Both the position numbers and the translations under genes were made by a program. Of a DNA stretch of 64,000 nucleotides, positions 57,917 to 64,000 are shown piece by piece. The first letter of the stretch is position 1; each line of letters starts with the position of its first letter. Source of the DNA: Halobacterium sp. CBA1132 (GTDB lineage: Archaea > Halobacteriota > Halobacteria > Halobacteriales > Halobacteriaceae); the NCBI RefSeq assembly GCF_001485535.1, contig NZ_BCMZ01000001.1, positions 1,612,001-1,676,000 on the forward strand. Direction: 5' to 3'. The notes below the pieces were generated by a model. It was given only the letters and a program-made list of their open reading frames with translations, ran no database searches and was not told the origin of the DNA.

Positions 57917-59386
57917 ATGTCACCCGGGCGCGAGGACGGCCCCGAGTTCGACCATCCCACAGAGAAGTGCGGCGTCGTCGGCGTCTCCCTCGCGGAGCGC
58001 GACGCCGCCTTCCCGACGTACTACGCGCTGTACGCGCTCCAACACCGCGGTCAGGAATCCGCCGGTATCGTCACCCACGACGGCTTCCAGCAACACCAAC
58101 ACGTCGAGATGGGGCTCGTCGGCGACGCCTTCGACGAGTCCGACATCGAGGAACTCGTCGGGAGCGCCGGCATCGGTCACGTGCGCTACCCGACCGCGGG
58201 CAGCGTCGACAAGTCCTGCGCACAGCCGTTCTCCGTCTCGTTCAAGGGCGGCGCGCTCGGGCTCAGCCACAACGGCAACCTCGTCAACGCCGACGAGATT
58301 CGCGACGACCTCGCCAGCAGCGGGCACGCGTTCACCAGCGACGGCGACACGGAGGTCATCGCGCACGACCTCGCGCGCAACCTCCTCGACGAGGACCTCG
58401 TCGCCGCCGTCGAGACGACGATGAACCGCGTGCACGGGTCGTACTCGCTGACCATCATGCACGACGACACCGTCCTCGGCGTGCGCGACCCGCTGGGCAA
58501 CCGCCCGCTCGTCATCGGGGAACTGGACGACGGCTACGTGCTCGCCAGCGAATCCGCGGCCATCGACACGCTCGGCGGCGACCTCGTTCGCGACGTCCGC
58601 CCCGGCGAGCTAGTCGTCCTCCACGAGGACGGCGAGGGTTTCGACTCCCACCAACTGGTCGAAGCCGACAACACCGCCAACTGCTTTTTCGAGTACGTCT
58701 ACTTCGCGCGCCCGGACTCCGTCATCGACGACGAACTCGTCTACGAGGTGCGACGCGAACTCGGCCGCCAGCTCTGGGCGGAGAACGGCGTCGACACGGA
58801 CGTCGTGATGCCCGTCCCGGACTCCGGCCGGGCGTTCGCGTCCGGCTACGCCGAGGCCGGGCAGGCCGACGGCGCCACCGTGGAGTTCGCGGAGGGCCTG
58901 ATGAAGAACCGGTACGTCGGGCGCACGTTCATCATGCCCACGCAGGAGGCCCGCGAGCAGGCCGTCCGCCTCAAACTCAACCCCATCAAGTCCACCGTCG
59001 AGGGCCGCACGGTCACCGTCATCGACGACTCCATCGTGCGCGGCACCACGAGCAGCCAACTGGTCGACTTGCTCCGGGAGGCGGGCGCCGAAGAAGTCCA
59101 CGTACGCATCGGCGCACCGCCGATTAGCGCGCCCTGCTACATGGGCATCGACATGGCGGACCGCGACGAGCTCATCGCCGCCGACAAGACAGCCGACGAA
59201 ATCGCCGAGCAGATCGGCGCGGACAGCCTCTCGTACCTCTCCTTGGACGCCGTCACGACCGCAATCGGTCGGTCGCAGGCGGACCTCTGTACGGGCTGTG
59301 TGACCGGCGAGTACCCCTACGACATCGCGGGTGAAGCCGCCGACCGCGACATCGACCGGCCGGTCGAAGCGCCCGCCGACGACTGA
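57917..59386 (+). CDS. purF: Amidophosphoribosyltransferase PurF
   Basis: 489 residues. A short propeptide precedes the catalytic Cys at position 18 (TEKCGVVGVSLAERD), the N-terminal nucleophile of the glutaminase domain. The phosphoribosyl domain has VMPVPDSGRAFASGYAEAGQ and the PRPP loop TVIDDSIVRGTTSSQLVDLL. It makes phosphoribosylamine, the first step of purine synthesis. The four-Cys C-terminus (DLCTGCVTGEYPYDI) suits the Fe-S cluster found in some PurF proteins. The ATG is set by TATA spacing; an upstream frame is not family-like. Confidence 0.96.
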   Translation: MSPGREDGPEFDHPTEKCGVVGVSLAERDAAFPTYYALYALQHRGQESAGIVTHDGFQQHQHVEMGLVGDAFDESDIEELVGSAGIGHVRYPTAGSVDKSCAQPFSVSFKGGALGLSHNGNLVNADEIRDDLASSGHAFTSDGDTEVIAHDLARNLLDEDLVAAVETTMNRVHGSYSLTIMHDDTVLGVRDPLGNRPLVIGELDDGYVLASESAAIDTLGGDLVRDVRPGELVVLHEDGEGFDSHQLVEADNTANCFFEYVYFARPDSVIDDELVYEVRRELGRQLWAENGVDTDVVMPVPDSGRAFASGYAEAGQADGATVEFAEGLMKNRYVGRTFIMPTQEAREQAVRLKLNPIKSTVEGRTVTVIDDSIVRGTTSSQLVDLLREAGAEEVHVRIGAPPISAPCYMGIDMADRDELIAADKTADEIAEQIGADSLSYLSLDAVTTAIGRSQADLCTGCVTGEYPYDIAGEAADRDIDRPVEAPADD

Positions 59387-59421
59387 AGCCTGCATCGTCG
59401 GGCACGGACGTCCAGCAGCCG

Positions 59422-60012
59422 TCAGTAGAGAACGTACAGCAGGAGGTAGACGACGATGCCGAGCGCGAACGACACCAGCCACAGCGACGCCGCGACGCGG
59501 CCGACCTTGGCGTGGTTCGTCTCGGGAATCTCGTGAATCTCGCGGGTGGCCGCGAGCAACAGCGCGTAGTAGACGAGCGGAATCGAGACCATCGCCAGCG
59601 CCATGTGAACCACGAGAATCGGGAGGTAGACGAACGTGTAGACGGTCTCCGGCCCGGCGAAACCCGTGGTTCCCTCGACGACGATGCGGTAGAGGTAGCA
59701 CGCGAGGAAGGCCGCGAACAGCAGCGTCGACGTCAGCATCGCGGCCTTGTGTCGTTCGACGTTCCCGTTGCGAATCGCGCGCCACCCGACGGTGATGGTG
59801 ACGATGGCGGCCGCGCTCAGGACGGCGTTCAGCGTCGGGAGCGCGTGGAGGACTGCGTCGGGCGCGTGCGGCACCGCGGACGCGGGGACGAACCCGCGAA
59901 CGACGGCGATTACGAGTGCCAGCGACGCCACCGAGAGCACCGCGGTCAGCGAGCGAACGTGGCGCCGCGCGAACCCGTCTGTCATGGCCGGCGGTTCGGA
60001 CGCGCGCCCCAT
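59422..60012 (-). CDS. DUF420 family membrane protein
   Basis: 196 residues with five hydrophobic segments; HAPDAVLHALPTLNAVLSAA and RNGNVERHKAAMLTSTLLFA are the DUF420 pattern, including conserved His residues that may bind a metal or haem. Related proteins (YozB) are often found with cytochrome oxidase genes, but none are nearby. Frames upstream of the ATG overlap the tRNA gene and are excluded. Confidence 0.85.
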   Translation of the reverse strand: MGRASEPPAMTDGFARRHVRSLTAVLSVASLALVIAVVRGFVPASAVPHAPDAVLHALPTLNAVLSAAAIVTITVGWRAIRNGNVERHKAAMLTSTLLFAAFLACYLYRIVVEGTTGFAGPETVYTFVYLPILVVHMALAMVSIPLVYYALLLAATREIHEIPETNHAKVGRVAASLWLVSFALGIVVYLLLYVLY

Positions 60013-60106
60013 AGCGGTTTCCGTGTCGGCGACTCGCAGGCGACGGCCAAATCGTAGGGGTTTTAATCGGGCGGTGGGTACGATGGGTTGCAAACGCACG
60101 TAGCGA

Positions 60107-60191
60107 GCGTGGGTAGCCAAGCTAGGTCAAAGGCGCAGCGTTGAGGGCGCTGTCCTGTAGAGGTTCGCCGGTTCAAATCCGGTCCCACGCA
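60107..60191 (+). tRNA. trnL: tRNA-Leu (GAG)
   Basis: The acceptor arms GCGTGGG and CCCACGC pair with A as discriminator at 60191. The anticodon loop gives GAG (GCGTTGAGGGCGC), decoding CUC/CUU. It has a long variable arm and T-loop GGTTCAAATCC. It closely resembles the CAG isoacceptor at 29,546. A TATA-like GTTTTAATC lies about 45 bases upstream. The 190 bases after it hold no gene; a GGCGG/CCGCC hairpin just downstream may be a terminator. Confidence 0.93.
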
Positions 60192-60381
60192 TCGCTCGGG
60201 CGGCGTGACCCGCCGCCGAAGCCGAGACGGTTCACCCGTCGAGGCCGACGCGATGCACGGTGATTTCCCTCTGGGACATCACCCACGCAACACTCCTGCT
60301 GACCCAACTTCGAACAGCGACGGTTCTATTCAGCGGAAATCGGTGACAGCGACACGCAGCGACGCGTTCGCACGAGGAGAG

Positions 60382-60582
60382 TCAGTTGTCGGTTTCGAGG
60401 TCGTCGATGGCGTCGTCGAGGCCGTGCTCGCGGGTGGCGTCGGCAACGTAGTCGGCGACGTCGCGTTCGTCGGCTGCTTCGACGCGCCGGGAGTCGTCGT
60501 CGCGCTGGGGTTCGGTAATCGTGTCCGTGCCGGTGACGTCGACGAACAGGGACGCGAAGTGCCCGTCAGTCGTCTGCGACAT
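60382..60582 (-). CDS. Small uncharacterised protein downstream of a winged-helix regulator
   Basis: 66 residues, MSQTTDGHFASLFVDVTGTD to DDAIDDLETDN. Acidic, no Cys or membrane segment. The ATG lies 17 bases inside the upstream regulator gene, so it is co-transcribed. The pairing with an HTH protein suggests a small partner or antagonist, but the sequence gives no fold assignment. Confidence 0.6.
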   Translation of the reverse strand: MSQTTDGHFASLFVDVTGTDTITEPQRDDDSRRVEAADERDVADYVADATREHGLDDAIDDLETDN

Positions 60583-60988
60583 TGGTCTGCGTGGAGAGGG
60601 AGTCGGCGAACGTCGCGGACGGTTCGGTGTCGGCGTGGTCGACGGTCAGAGAGACGCCGTCACCGTCGACGGAGAGAGTGACGTCCTCGATGCCGCAGTC
60701 GTACTCGCTGACGTGCTTGCCGGAGCGGCGCACGCGCAGCGACTCATCGAGGAGGCCCGCGTCCGCGAGGATGTCGACCTTGCGGTAGGCCGTCGACTGC
60801 GGGAGGTCACACGCCTCCGAGATTTCGCCGACCGTCATGGTGTCCTCGCGGGTGGCTTCCAGAATCGTCCGGCAGTCAGTGTCGTCGAGCGCGTCGAGGA
60901 CGTGCTGGACGTCCTCGGTGTCGGTGTGCGTGGTGGGTGCGTCGTCGCGGTCGGTGCGGATGCCGGCGGGGAGCTGACTCTGACTCAT
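60566..60988 (-). CDS. Winged-helix transcriptional regulator (ArsR/TrmB-like)
   Basis: 140 residues. The HTH runs VQHVLDALDDTDCRTILEAT, then MTVGEISEACDLPQSTAYRK VDILADAGLLDES, with a wing RVRRSGKHVSEYDCGIEDVT. It resembles haloarchaeal small regulators next to a short acidic partner gene. A palindrome (CCCCTC/GAGGGG) adjoins its TATA, so autoregulation is plausible. The start MSQSQLPAG is the first ATG; a leader of about 30 bases is implied. Confidence 0.78.
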   Translation of the reverse strand: MSQSQLPAGIRTDRDDAPTTHTDTEDVQHVLDALDDTDCRTILEATREDTMTVGEISEACDLPQSTAYRKVDILADAGLLDESLRVRRSGKHVSEYDCGIEDVTLSVDGDGVSLTVDHADTEPSATFADSLSTQTNVADD

Positions 60989-61025
60989 ATTTCGTAGAAT
61001 GCACTCCGGGGGGAGGAGTTGGCAG

Positions 61026-61050
61026 CCCCTCTATCGAGGGGGGTTTAAGT
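61026..61050. promoter_or_regulatory. Palindrome and TATA upstream of the winged-helix gene
   Basis: CCCCTC-TATC-GAGGGG (61026-61041) lies directly beside the TATA-like ACTTAAAC (61043-61050, minus strand). A protein bound there would cover the start-site region of the regulator gene ending at 60566. Confidence 0.5.
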
Positions 61051-61091
61051 ACGACCCGCGGAACGGCCGGCTCGCGACCCGCCGACGGAAC

Positions 61092-61739
61092 TCAAGAGCC
61101 TTCTTCGAGCACGTCAGCGAAGAGTTTGCGCTGGGCGGCTGTGAGGTGTTCGGTGAGCGTGGACGGCGTGATGTCGAGTTCGGCGGCGACGTCGGTGGCG
61201 TTGGCGTCGCGGGGCTGCGCGAAGTAGCCCATGTCGTAGGCGGTCTGGAGCACTTCGAGTTGGCGCTCGGTGAGTTTCCCGCGGTCGACGAACACCGAGT
61301 CGCGGGGGGCGCCGCCGGTCGGCGCCCGCACGAGGCGCTGGATGTCGACATCGTGGTAGCGGTCGCGGAACTCCCCGACGATGGTTTGGAGTTGGTCGAA
61401 GCTCTCGGCGTGGAAGACGACTTCGAGGTCGCCGGCGTGCGCGAAAAAGCGGTCGACGGGCGTCTCGAACTCGCCCAGACAGACGCAGGGGCAGTCCGCG
61501 TCGGCGTCGTGGGTGACCCGGTAGAGGTGGCGGTCGGCGTACTCGAACACCGGGTCGTCGTAGTCGTCAGGGACGGCGTCGGCGTCCACGAGGAACTCCG
61601 TGACGCAGGCCGCGGATTCGGCGGTCGCGACGCTCGTGGAGACGTCGCTGATGGTGGTGTTCGCGCGCTCGGAGAGGTCGGCGACGGGGCAGACCGCGGG
61701 CGCGGGGAACTCGACGGTGACCCGAATCCCGCCAGACAT
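61092..61739 (-). CDS. Bacterio-opsin-activator-type HTH regulator (HTH_10)
   Basis: 215 residues from MSGGIRVTVEFPAPAVCPVA. The C-terminal HTH_10 domain is clear: LTERQLEVLQTAYDMGYFAQ PRDANATDVAAELDITPSTL TEHLTAAQRKLFADVL. The N-terminal sensor part has CPV and CPCVCLGE cysteine clusters near residues 17 and 85-90 that could bind metal. Such proteins control bop-like and other haloarchaeal promoters. Target genes are not evident from context. An ATG eight codons upstream is less likely. Confidence 0.85.
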   Translation of the reverse strand: MSGGIRVTVEFPAPAVCPVADLSERANTTISDVSTSVATAESAACVTEFLVDADAVPDDYDDPVFEYADRHLYRVTHDADADCPCVCLGEFETPVDRFFAHAGDLEVVFHAESFDQLQTIVGEFRDRYHDVDIQRLVRAPTGGAPRDSVFVDRGKLTERQLEVLQTAYDMGYFAQPRDANATDVAAELDITPSTLTEHLTAAQRKLFADVLEEGS

Positions 61740-61823
61740 TGAGAGGGGGTTGGCCGGCTCCACACTTGAGCGTGCGGGTCTGCCGCGAGAAGTGGAGTGG
61801 CCCGGGAGAGAAGCAGCGAGCGG

Positions 61824-62288
61824 TCAGTCGTGGCGCTCGGAGAGCTCGATGTGGCGCCCGCTGATGGTGTCGGCGCGCAGTTCGTACAGTTTGATGTCGA
61901 GGTCGGGCTTGGACTCGCCCCAGATTTCGAACAGCGGGCGCTTGGCGTCGCCGTACTGTTCGACGTGCTCAACGGTCATCTCGTCGCGCGGAATCTCGGT
62001 GAGCGTGCCGGTGACGACGACGCTCTGGTACGTGGGTTCGTCCTCCTCGTAGACGACGAGGCGGGCGTCGGGGTTCGAGGAGAGGAACTCGCGTTTCTCG
62101 CTGTCCGGCGTGGAGACCAGACGGAGGTAGAACGTGCGGTCGTCGGTGTCGTAGCCGTACGAGATGGGGATGGCGTACGGGTCGTCGTCGCGGGCGAGTG
62201 AGAGTACGCCGGTTTCGTGGCGGCCGAGGAGCGCGTCCGTGTCCGACCGCGTCATCTCGGTCTGCTTCTCCAGGGCCATCGTAGACAT
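61824..62288 (-). CDS. Pyridoxamine 5'-phosphate oxidase-family FMN-binding protein
   Basis: 154 residues: ALLGRHETGVLSLARDDDPY AIPISYGYDTDDRTFYLRL, then YQSVVVTGTLTEIPRD, is the split-barrel FMN/F420-binding fold. The substrate is unknown; relatives include nitroreductase-like and F420-dependent enzymes. The first ATG (MSTMALEKQ) is chosen because a TATA (ACTATAAAGA on the minus strand) is centred 27 bases before it; a second ATG follows three codons later. Confidence 0.85.
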   Translation of the reverse strand: MSTMALEKQTEMTRSDTDALLGRHETGVLSLARDDDPYAIPISYGYDTDDRTFYLRLVSTPDSEKREFLSSNPDARLVVYEEDEPTYQSVVVTGTLTEIPRDEMTVEHVEQYGDAKRPLFEIWGESKPDLDIKLYELRADTISGRHIELSERHD

Positions 62289-62309
62289 GTCGGGGTTGTT
62301 CGGCAGTAT

Positions 62310-62320
62310 CTTTATAGTTG
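62310..62320 (-). promoter_or_regulatory. TATA element of the FMN-binding protein gene
   Basis: AACTATAAAGA on the minus strand is centred about 27 bases from 62288. Confidence 0.65.
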
Positions 62321-62396
62321 CCTATCTGGAGTGCGTAGACCGCGAAAACGCGTGCGGGCGCGTACGCCAGCCAGTGAGGGGGTGGCGTCGAGGAGG

Positions 62397-62555
62397 CTAC
62401 TCGGGAGCGTCGACGGGAGAGAACGCCGCGGTGGTCACCGAGGCCCCGCAGACGACGCACCCGTTCTCCACGAGGGCGTCCCGCATCGCGGGGTTGACCT
62501 CCATGGACTCCCCGCAACTCGGGCAGACGAAGGTGAACTCCTCACTGGCGGTCAT
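62397..62555 (-). CDS. Small zinc-ribbon protein
   Basis: 52 residues: MTASEEFTFVCPSCGESMEV and GCVVCGASVTTAAFSPVDAP. Two CxxC pairs (11-14, 33-36) form a zinc ribbon of the haloarchaeal DUF7560-like type, from memory. A frame extends 17 codons upstream but a TATA-like TCATTTACC 31 bases before this ATG supports the shorter form. Role unknown. Confidence 0.75.
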   Translation of the reverse strand: MTASEEFTFVCPSCGESMEVNPAMRDALVENGCVVCGASVTTAAFSPVDAPE

Positions 62556-62639
62556 CGCTACCTGAGCGTATGCTCGCTCCGGGTAAATGAACCCCCCTGT
62601 TTCCAAACGTCTGAGAACAACTCCGGGGCCGCCCGGCGG

Positions 62640-63887
62640 TCAGCGGAATCGGCTCGTCATCCCCGAGATACGGCGTTTCAGGGCGTCTAACCGACGGCCG
62701 ACGGAAGGAGTGGGGATCGCGCCCGACTGGGCGGCGTCGGGGAGCGCGGCGCGGACGTGGTGGCGGACAACGACGAGGGTCGCGGCGACGACGAGCACCG
62801 GGAAGCCGGCGAGCGCGACGGCCGAGAGCGGTTCGACCGACGGCGACACCTGCGCGCCGAGCCCGTACGCGACGTAGACGCAGCCGACGAGCACGGCGAC
62901 GGTGGCGGCCGCGACGGCGAATCCGAGACGGCGCGTGCGGGTGGCGAGGTGCGTGCAGAACGCTTCGACTTTCCCCGCGACGTGGGTGGCGGCGTCACCG
63001 GACGACTCTGTCGTGCCCGCGCGCCGGACGGCAGCGGCCTGTTCGCGCGTGAACGCGGCGAGTCCGGGCCGTGGCGCGACGGCCGCGTGGACGGCGACGC
63101 CCGCTGCAATCGCGGTGCCGACAGCGACCGCAGCGACGCCCGCGCTCACCGGTCCCGTGAGGACGAGTCGGGAGCCGTCCGGCGGGCGGAAGATTGCGAC
63201 GACGGCGAGCGTCGCGGCCAGCAGGAACGCCGCGAGGCCGAGCACCCGCCACGCGACCGCGTGGACGCTGTCGAGCGCGTCGAGGTGCGCGTCGAGGACG
63301 GTGTCGGTGCCGGTGAGCGGGGGCGCACCCGACTCGAAGCGCTCGGGGTCGGGCCGGCGGTCTCCGGGCGTCCCGTCGGGCGGCACGTCGAACGCGAGCG
63401 GGTTCGCGACGGCGTCCTCGACGAGTCGCGCAGGTGTCGTGTACGCCGCGCGGAGGTCCGCCGCAACCCCTTCTGGCAGCCGGTACAGCGAGTCGTCGCG
63501 GCGCGCGTCGTCCATCCCCAGCGAGAGCAGCGACACGTGGTCGAGGGCGGGCTGGACGTTCGTGAGCGTGACGAGGCCCCACTCGCCGGCGGGCGATTCG
63601 ATGTCCGTGTACCGGGCGACCTCGCTGCTGTCCGCGGTGGTCGACCAGACTTGGCCGACGCAGCGCAGGCCGAACTCGCGGTGGAAGAAGACGTAGTCGC
63701 CGCGGTCGAGGTCGGCGAGGACGTCCGTGTCGCGGGTCGCCCACGCCCGCGTGTCGGCGAGGCTGCGGAGGAGGTCCGAGACCGCCGGCGGCTCCGCGGC
63801 GGTCGCGTACCCCTCCCCGAAGGCGTCGGTGAGGTCCTCGCTGTGCAGGGAGGCGAGGTAGACGCTGTCGGCGAAGTCGGCTGGCAT
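62640..63887 (-). CDS. EVE/PUA-like domain fused to a four-span membrane module
   Basis: 415 residues. The N-terminal 150 residues look EVE-like: YLASLHSEDLTDAFGEGYAT, DRGDYVFFHREFGLRCVGQV WST and WGLVTLTNVQPALDHVSLLS, ending DSLYRLPEGVAADLR. EVE domains bind modified bases or nucleotides. Four hydrophobic segments follow (near 215-236, 243-270, 325-347, 358-378) with a basic C-terminus (RRLDALKRRISGMTSRFR). This combination is unfamiliar to me. A TATA-like GTATAAGTA lies about 30 bases upstream, supporting the first ATG. The assignment of the N-terminal domain is tentative. Confidence 0.65.
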   Translation of the reverse strand: MPADFADSVYLASLHSEDLTDAFGEGYATAAEPPAVSDLLRSLADTRAWATRDTDVLADLDRGDYVFFHREFGLRCVGQVWSTTADSSEVARYTDIESPAGEWGLVTLTNVQPALDHVSLLSLGMDDARRDDSLYRLPEGVAADLRAAYTTPARLVEDAVANPLAFDVPPDGTPGDRRPDPERFESGAPPLTGTDTVLDAHLDALDSVHAVAWRVLGLAAFLLAATLAVVAIFRPPDGSRLVLTGPVSAGVAAVAVGTAIAAGVAVHAAVAPRPGLAAFTREQAAAVRRAGTTESSGDAATHVAGKVEAFCTHLATRTRRLGFAVAAATVAVLVGCVYVAYGLGAQVSPSVEPLSAVALAGFPVLVVAATLVVVRHHVRAALPDAAQSGAIPTPSVGRRLDALKRRISGMTSRFR

Positions 63888-63911
63888 ACGGGAGCGCTAA
63901 CGCCCCGGCTA

Positions 63912-63922
63912 CTTATACTGTC
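63912..63922 (-). promoter_or_regulatory. TATA element of the EVE-like fusion gene
   Basis: AGTATAAGTAG on the minus strand is centred about 30 bases from the start at 63887. Confidence 0.6.
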
Positions 63923-63959
63923 CCCCGCGGGATTCTCCGCGTTTCCGGCCGGCAAGCGG

Positions 63960-63969
63960 GGTATTAAAA
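63960..63969 (+). promoter_or_regulatory. TATA element of a gene at the window edge
   Basis: GTATTAAAAT is centred about 30 bases before an ATG at 63995, the expected spacing for a leaderless transcript. Confidence 0.5.
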
Positions 63970-63994
63970 TGGTGGCACCTCCATACGGCAGGGT

Positions 63995-64000
63995 ATGCCG
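63995..64000 (+). CDS. Possible start of a rightward gene cut by the window edge
   Basis: Only ATG CCG is inside the window. The call rests on the TATA element at the right distance; the product cannot be read. Confidence 0.35.

Noticed and set aside
60192-60381. A gene after tRNA-Leu (GAG)
   Set aside because: Short frames here show no codon bias or family match; only a GC hairpin near the tRNA stands out.
1-64000. CRISPR array, prophage or rRNA operon
   Set aside because: No regularly spaced direct repeats, no phage structural genes and no rRNA sequence were seen.

Overview
The window is haloarchaeal chromosome. It is GC-rich, its proteins are strongly acidic (Asp/Glu-rich), its ribosomal proteins and RNA polymerase subunits are archaeal, and many starts lie about 27-31 bases downstream of a TATA element, the usual signature of leaderless haloarchaeal transcripts. 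Gene order (tRNA-Ser / rps13-rps4-rps11-rpoD / tRNA-Leu / rpl18e-rpl13-rps9-rpoN-rpoK-eno-rps2, then mevalonate kinase, isopentenyl phosphate kinase, RNase J and geranylgeranyl diphosphate synthase) and protein similarity point to Halobacteriaceae, probably near Halobacterium. The genus is an inference from memory, not from a search.

Layout. 1-6 kb: scattered small genes (UPF0179, P-loop kinase, HxlR regulator, esterase, MsrB) and two groups tied to sulfur-carrier/molybdopterin chemistry: a MoaD/ThiS-like protein, and a three-gene operon holding a SAMP3-like ubiquitin-fold modifier. The operon is divergent from an aldehyde:ferredoxin oxidoreductase (6.0-8.0 kb). 8-15.5 kb: XPB-like helicase, thioesterase, DICT sensor, secreted PGF-CTERM 5'-nucleotidase, EamA transporter, SRPBCC protein and an Lrp regulator. 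15.6-17.25 kb: a TnpB-only IS200/IS605-type element with a small divergent ribbon-helix-helix-like gene and a strongly folded right end; it abuts the stop codon of korB. 17.2-20.1 kb: korAB 2-oxoacid:ferredoxin oxidoreductase. 20.3-24.5 kb: a less GC-rich pair of secreted or membrane proteins of unknown role. 24.5-27 kb: Mrp/NBP35 ATPase and MoaA.

27.1-38.7 kb is the core information-processing and isoprenoid cluster. 38.7-45.7 kb holds a hairpin array, an FAD oxidoreductase under a DtxR-type iron box, GltX, a DUF456 membrane protein and TmcA. 45.8-47.2 kb is the rpl7ae-rps28e-rpl24e-ndk operon with an unusually long structured leader. 47.3-53.6 kb runs mainly leftward: a split methionine synthase, HemK2-like methyltransferase, MscS channel, KsgA, DUF655, RpoF and Rpl21e. 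53.7-64 kb is mixed: a zinc metalloprotease, M42 peptidase, lsm-rpl37e, PurF, tRNA-Leu(GAG), two HTH regulators, an FMN-binding protein and an EVE-like/membrane fusion.

The most unusual signal is non-coding. Perfect hairpins with GNA triloops closed by C-G recur, several with an 11-base loop of pattern GA-N-CGNAG-N'-GA in which N and N' stay complementary. They occur in intergenic arrays, inside larger 120-180 bp repeat units, and once in frame inside moaA. The second notable system is the TnpB/ribbon-helix-helix pair sharing one promoter-operator palindrome.
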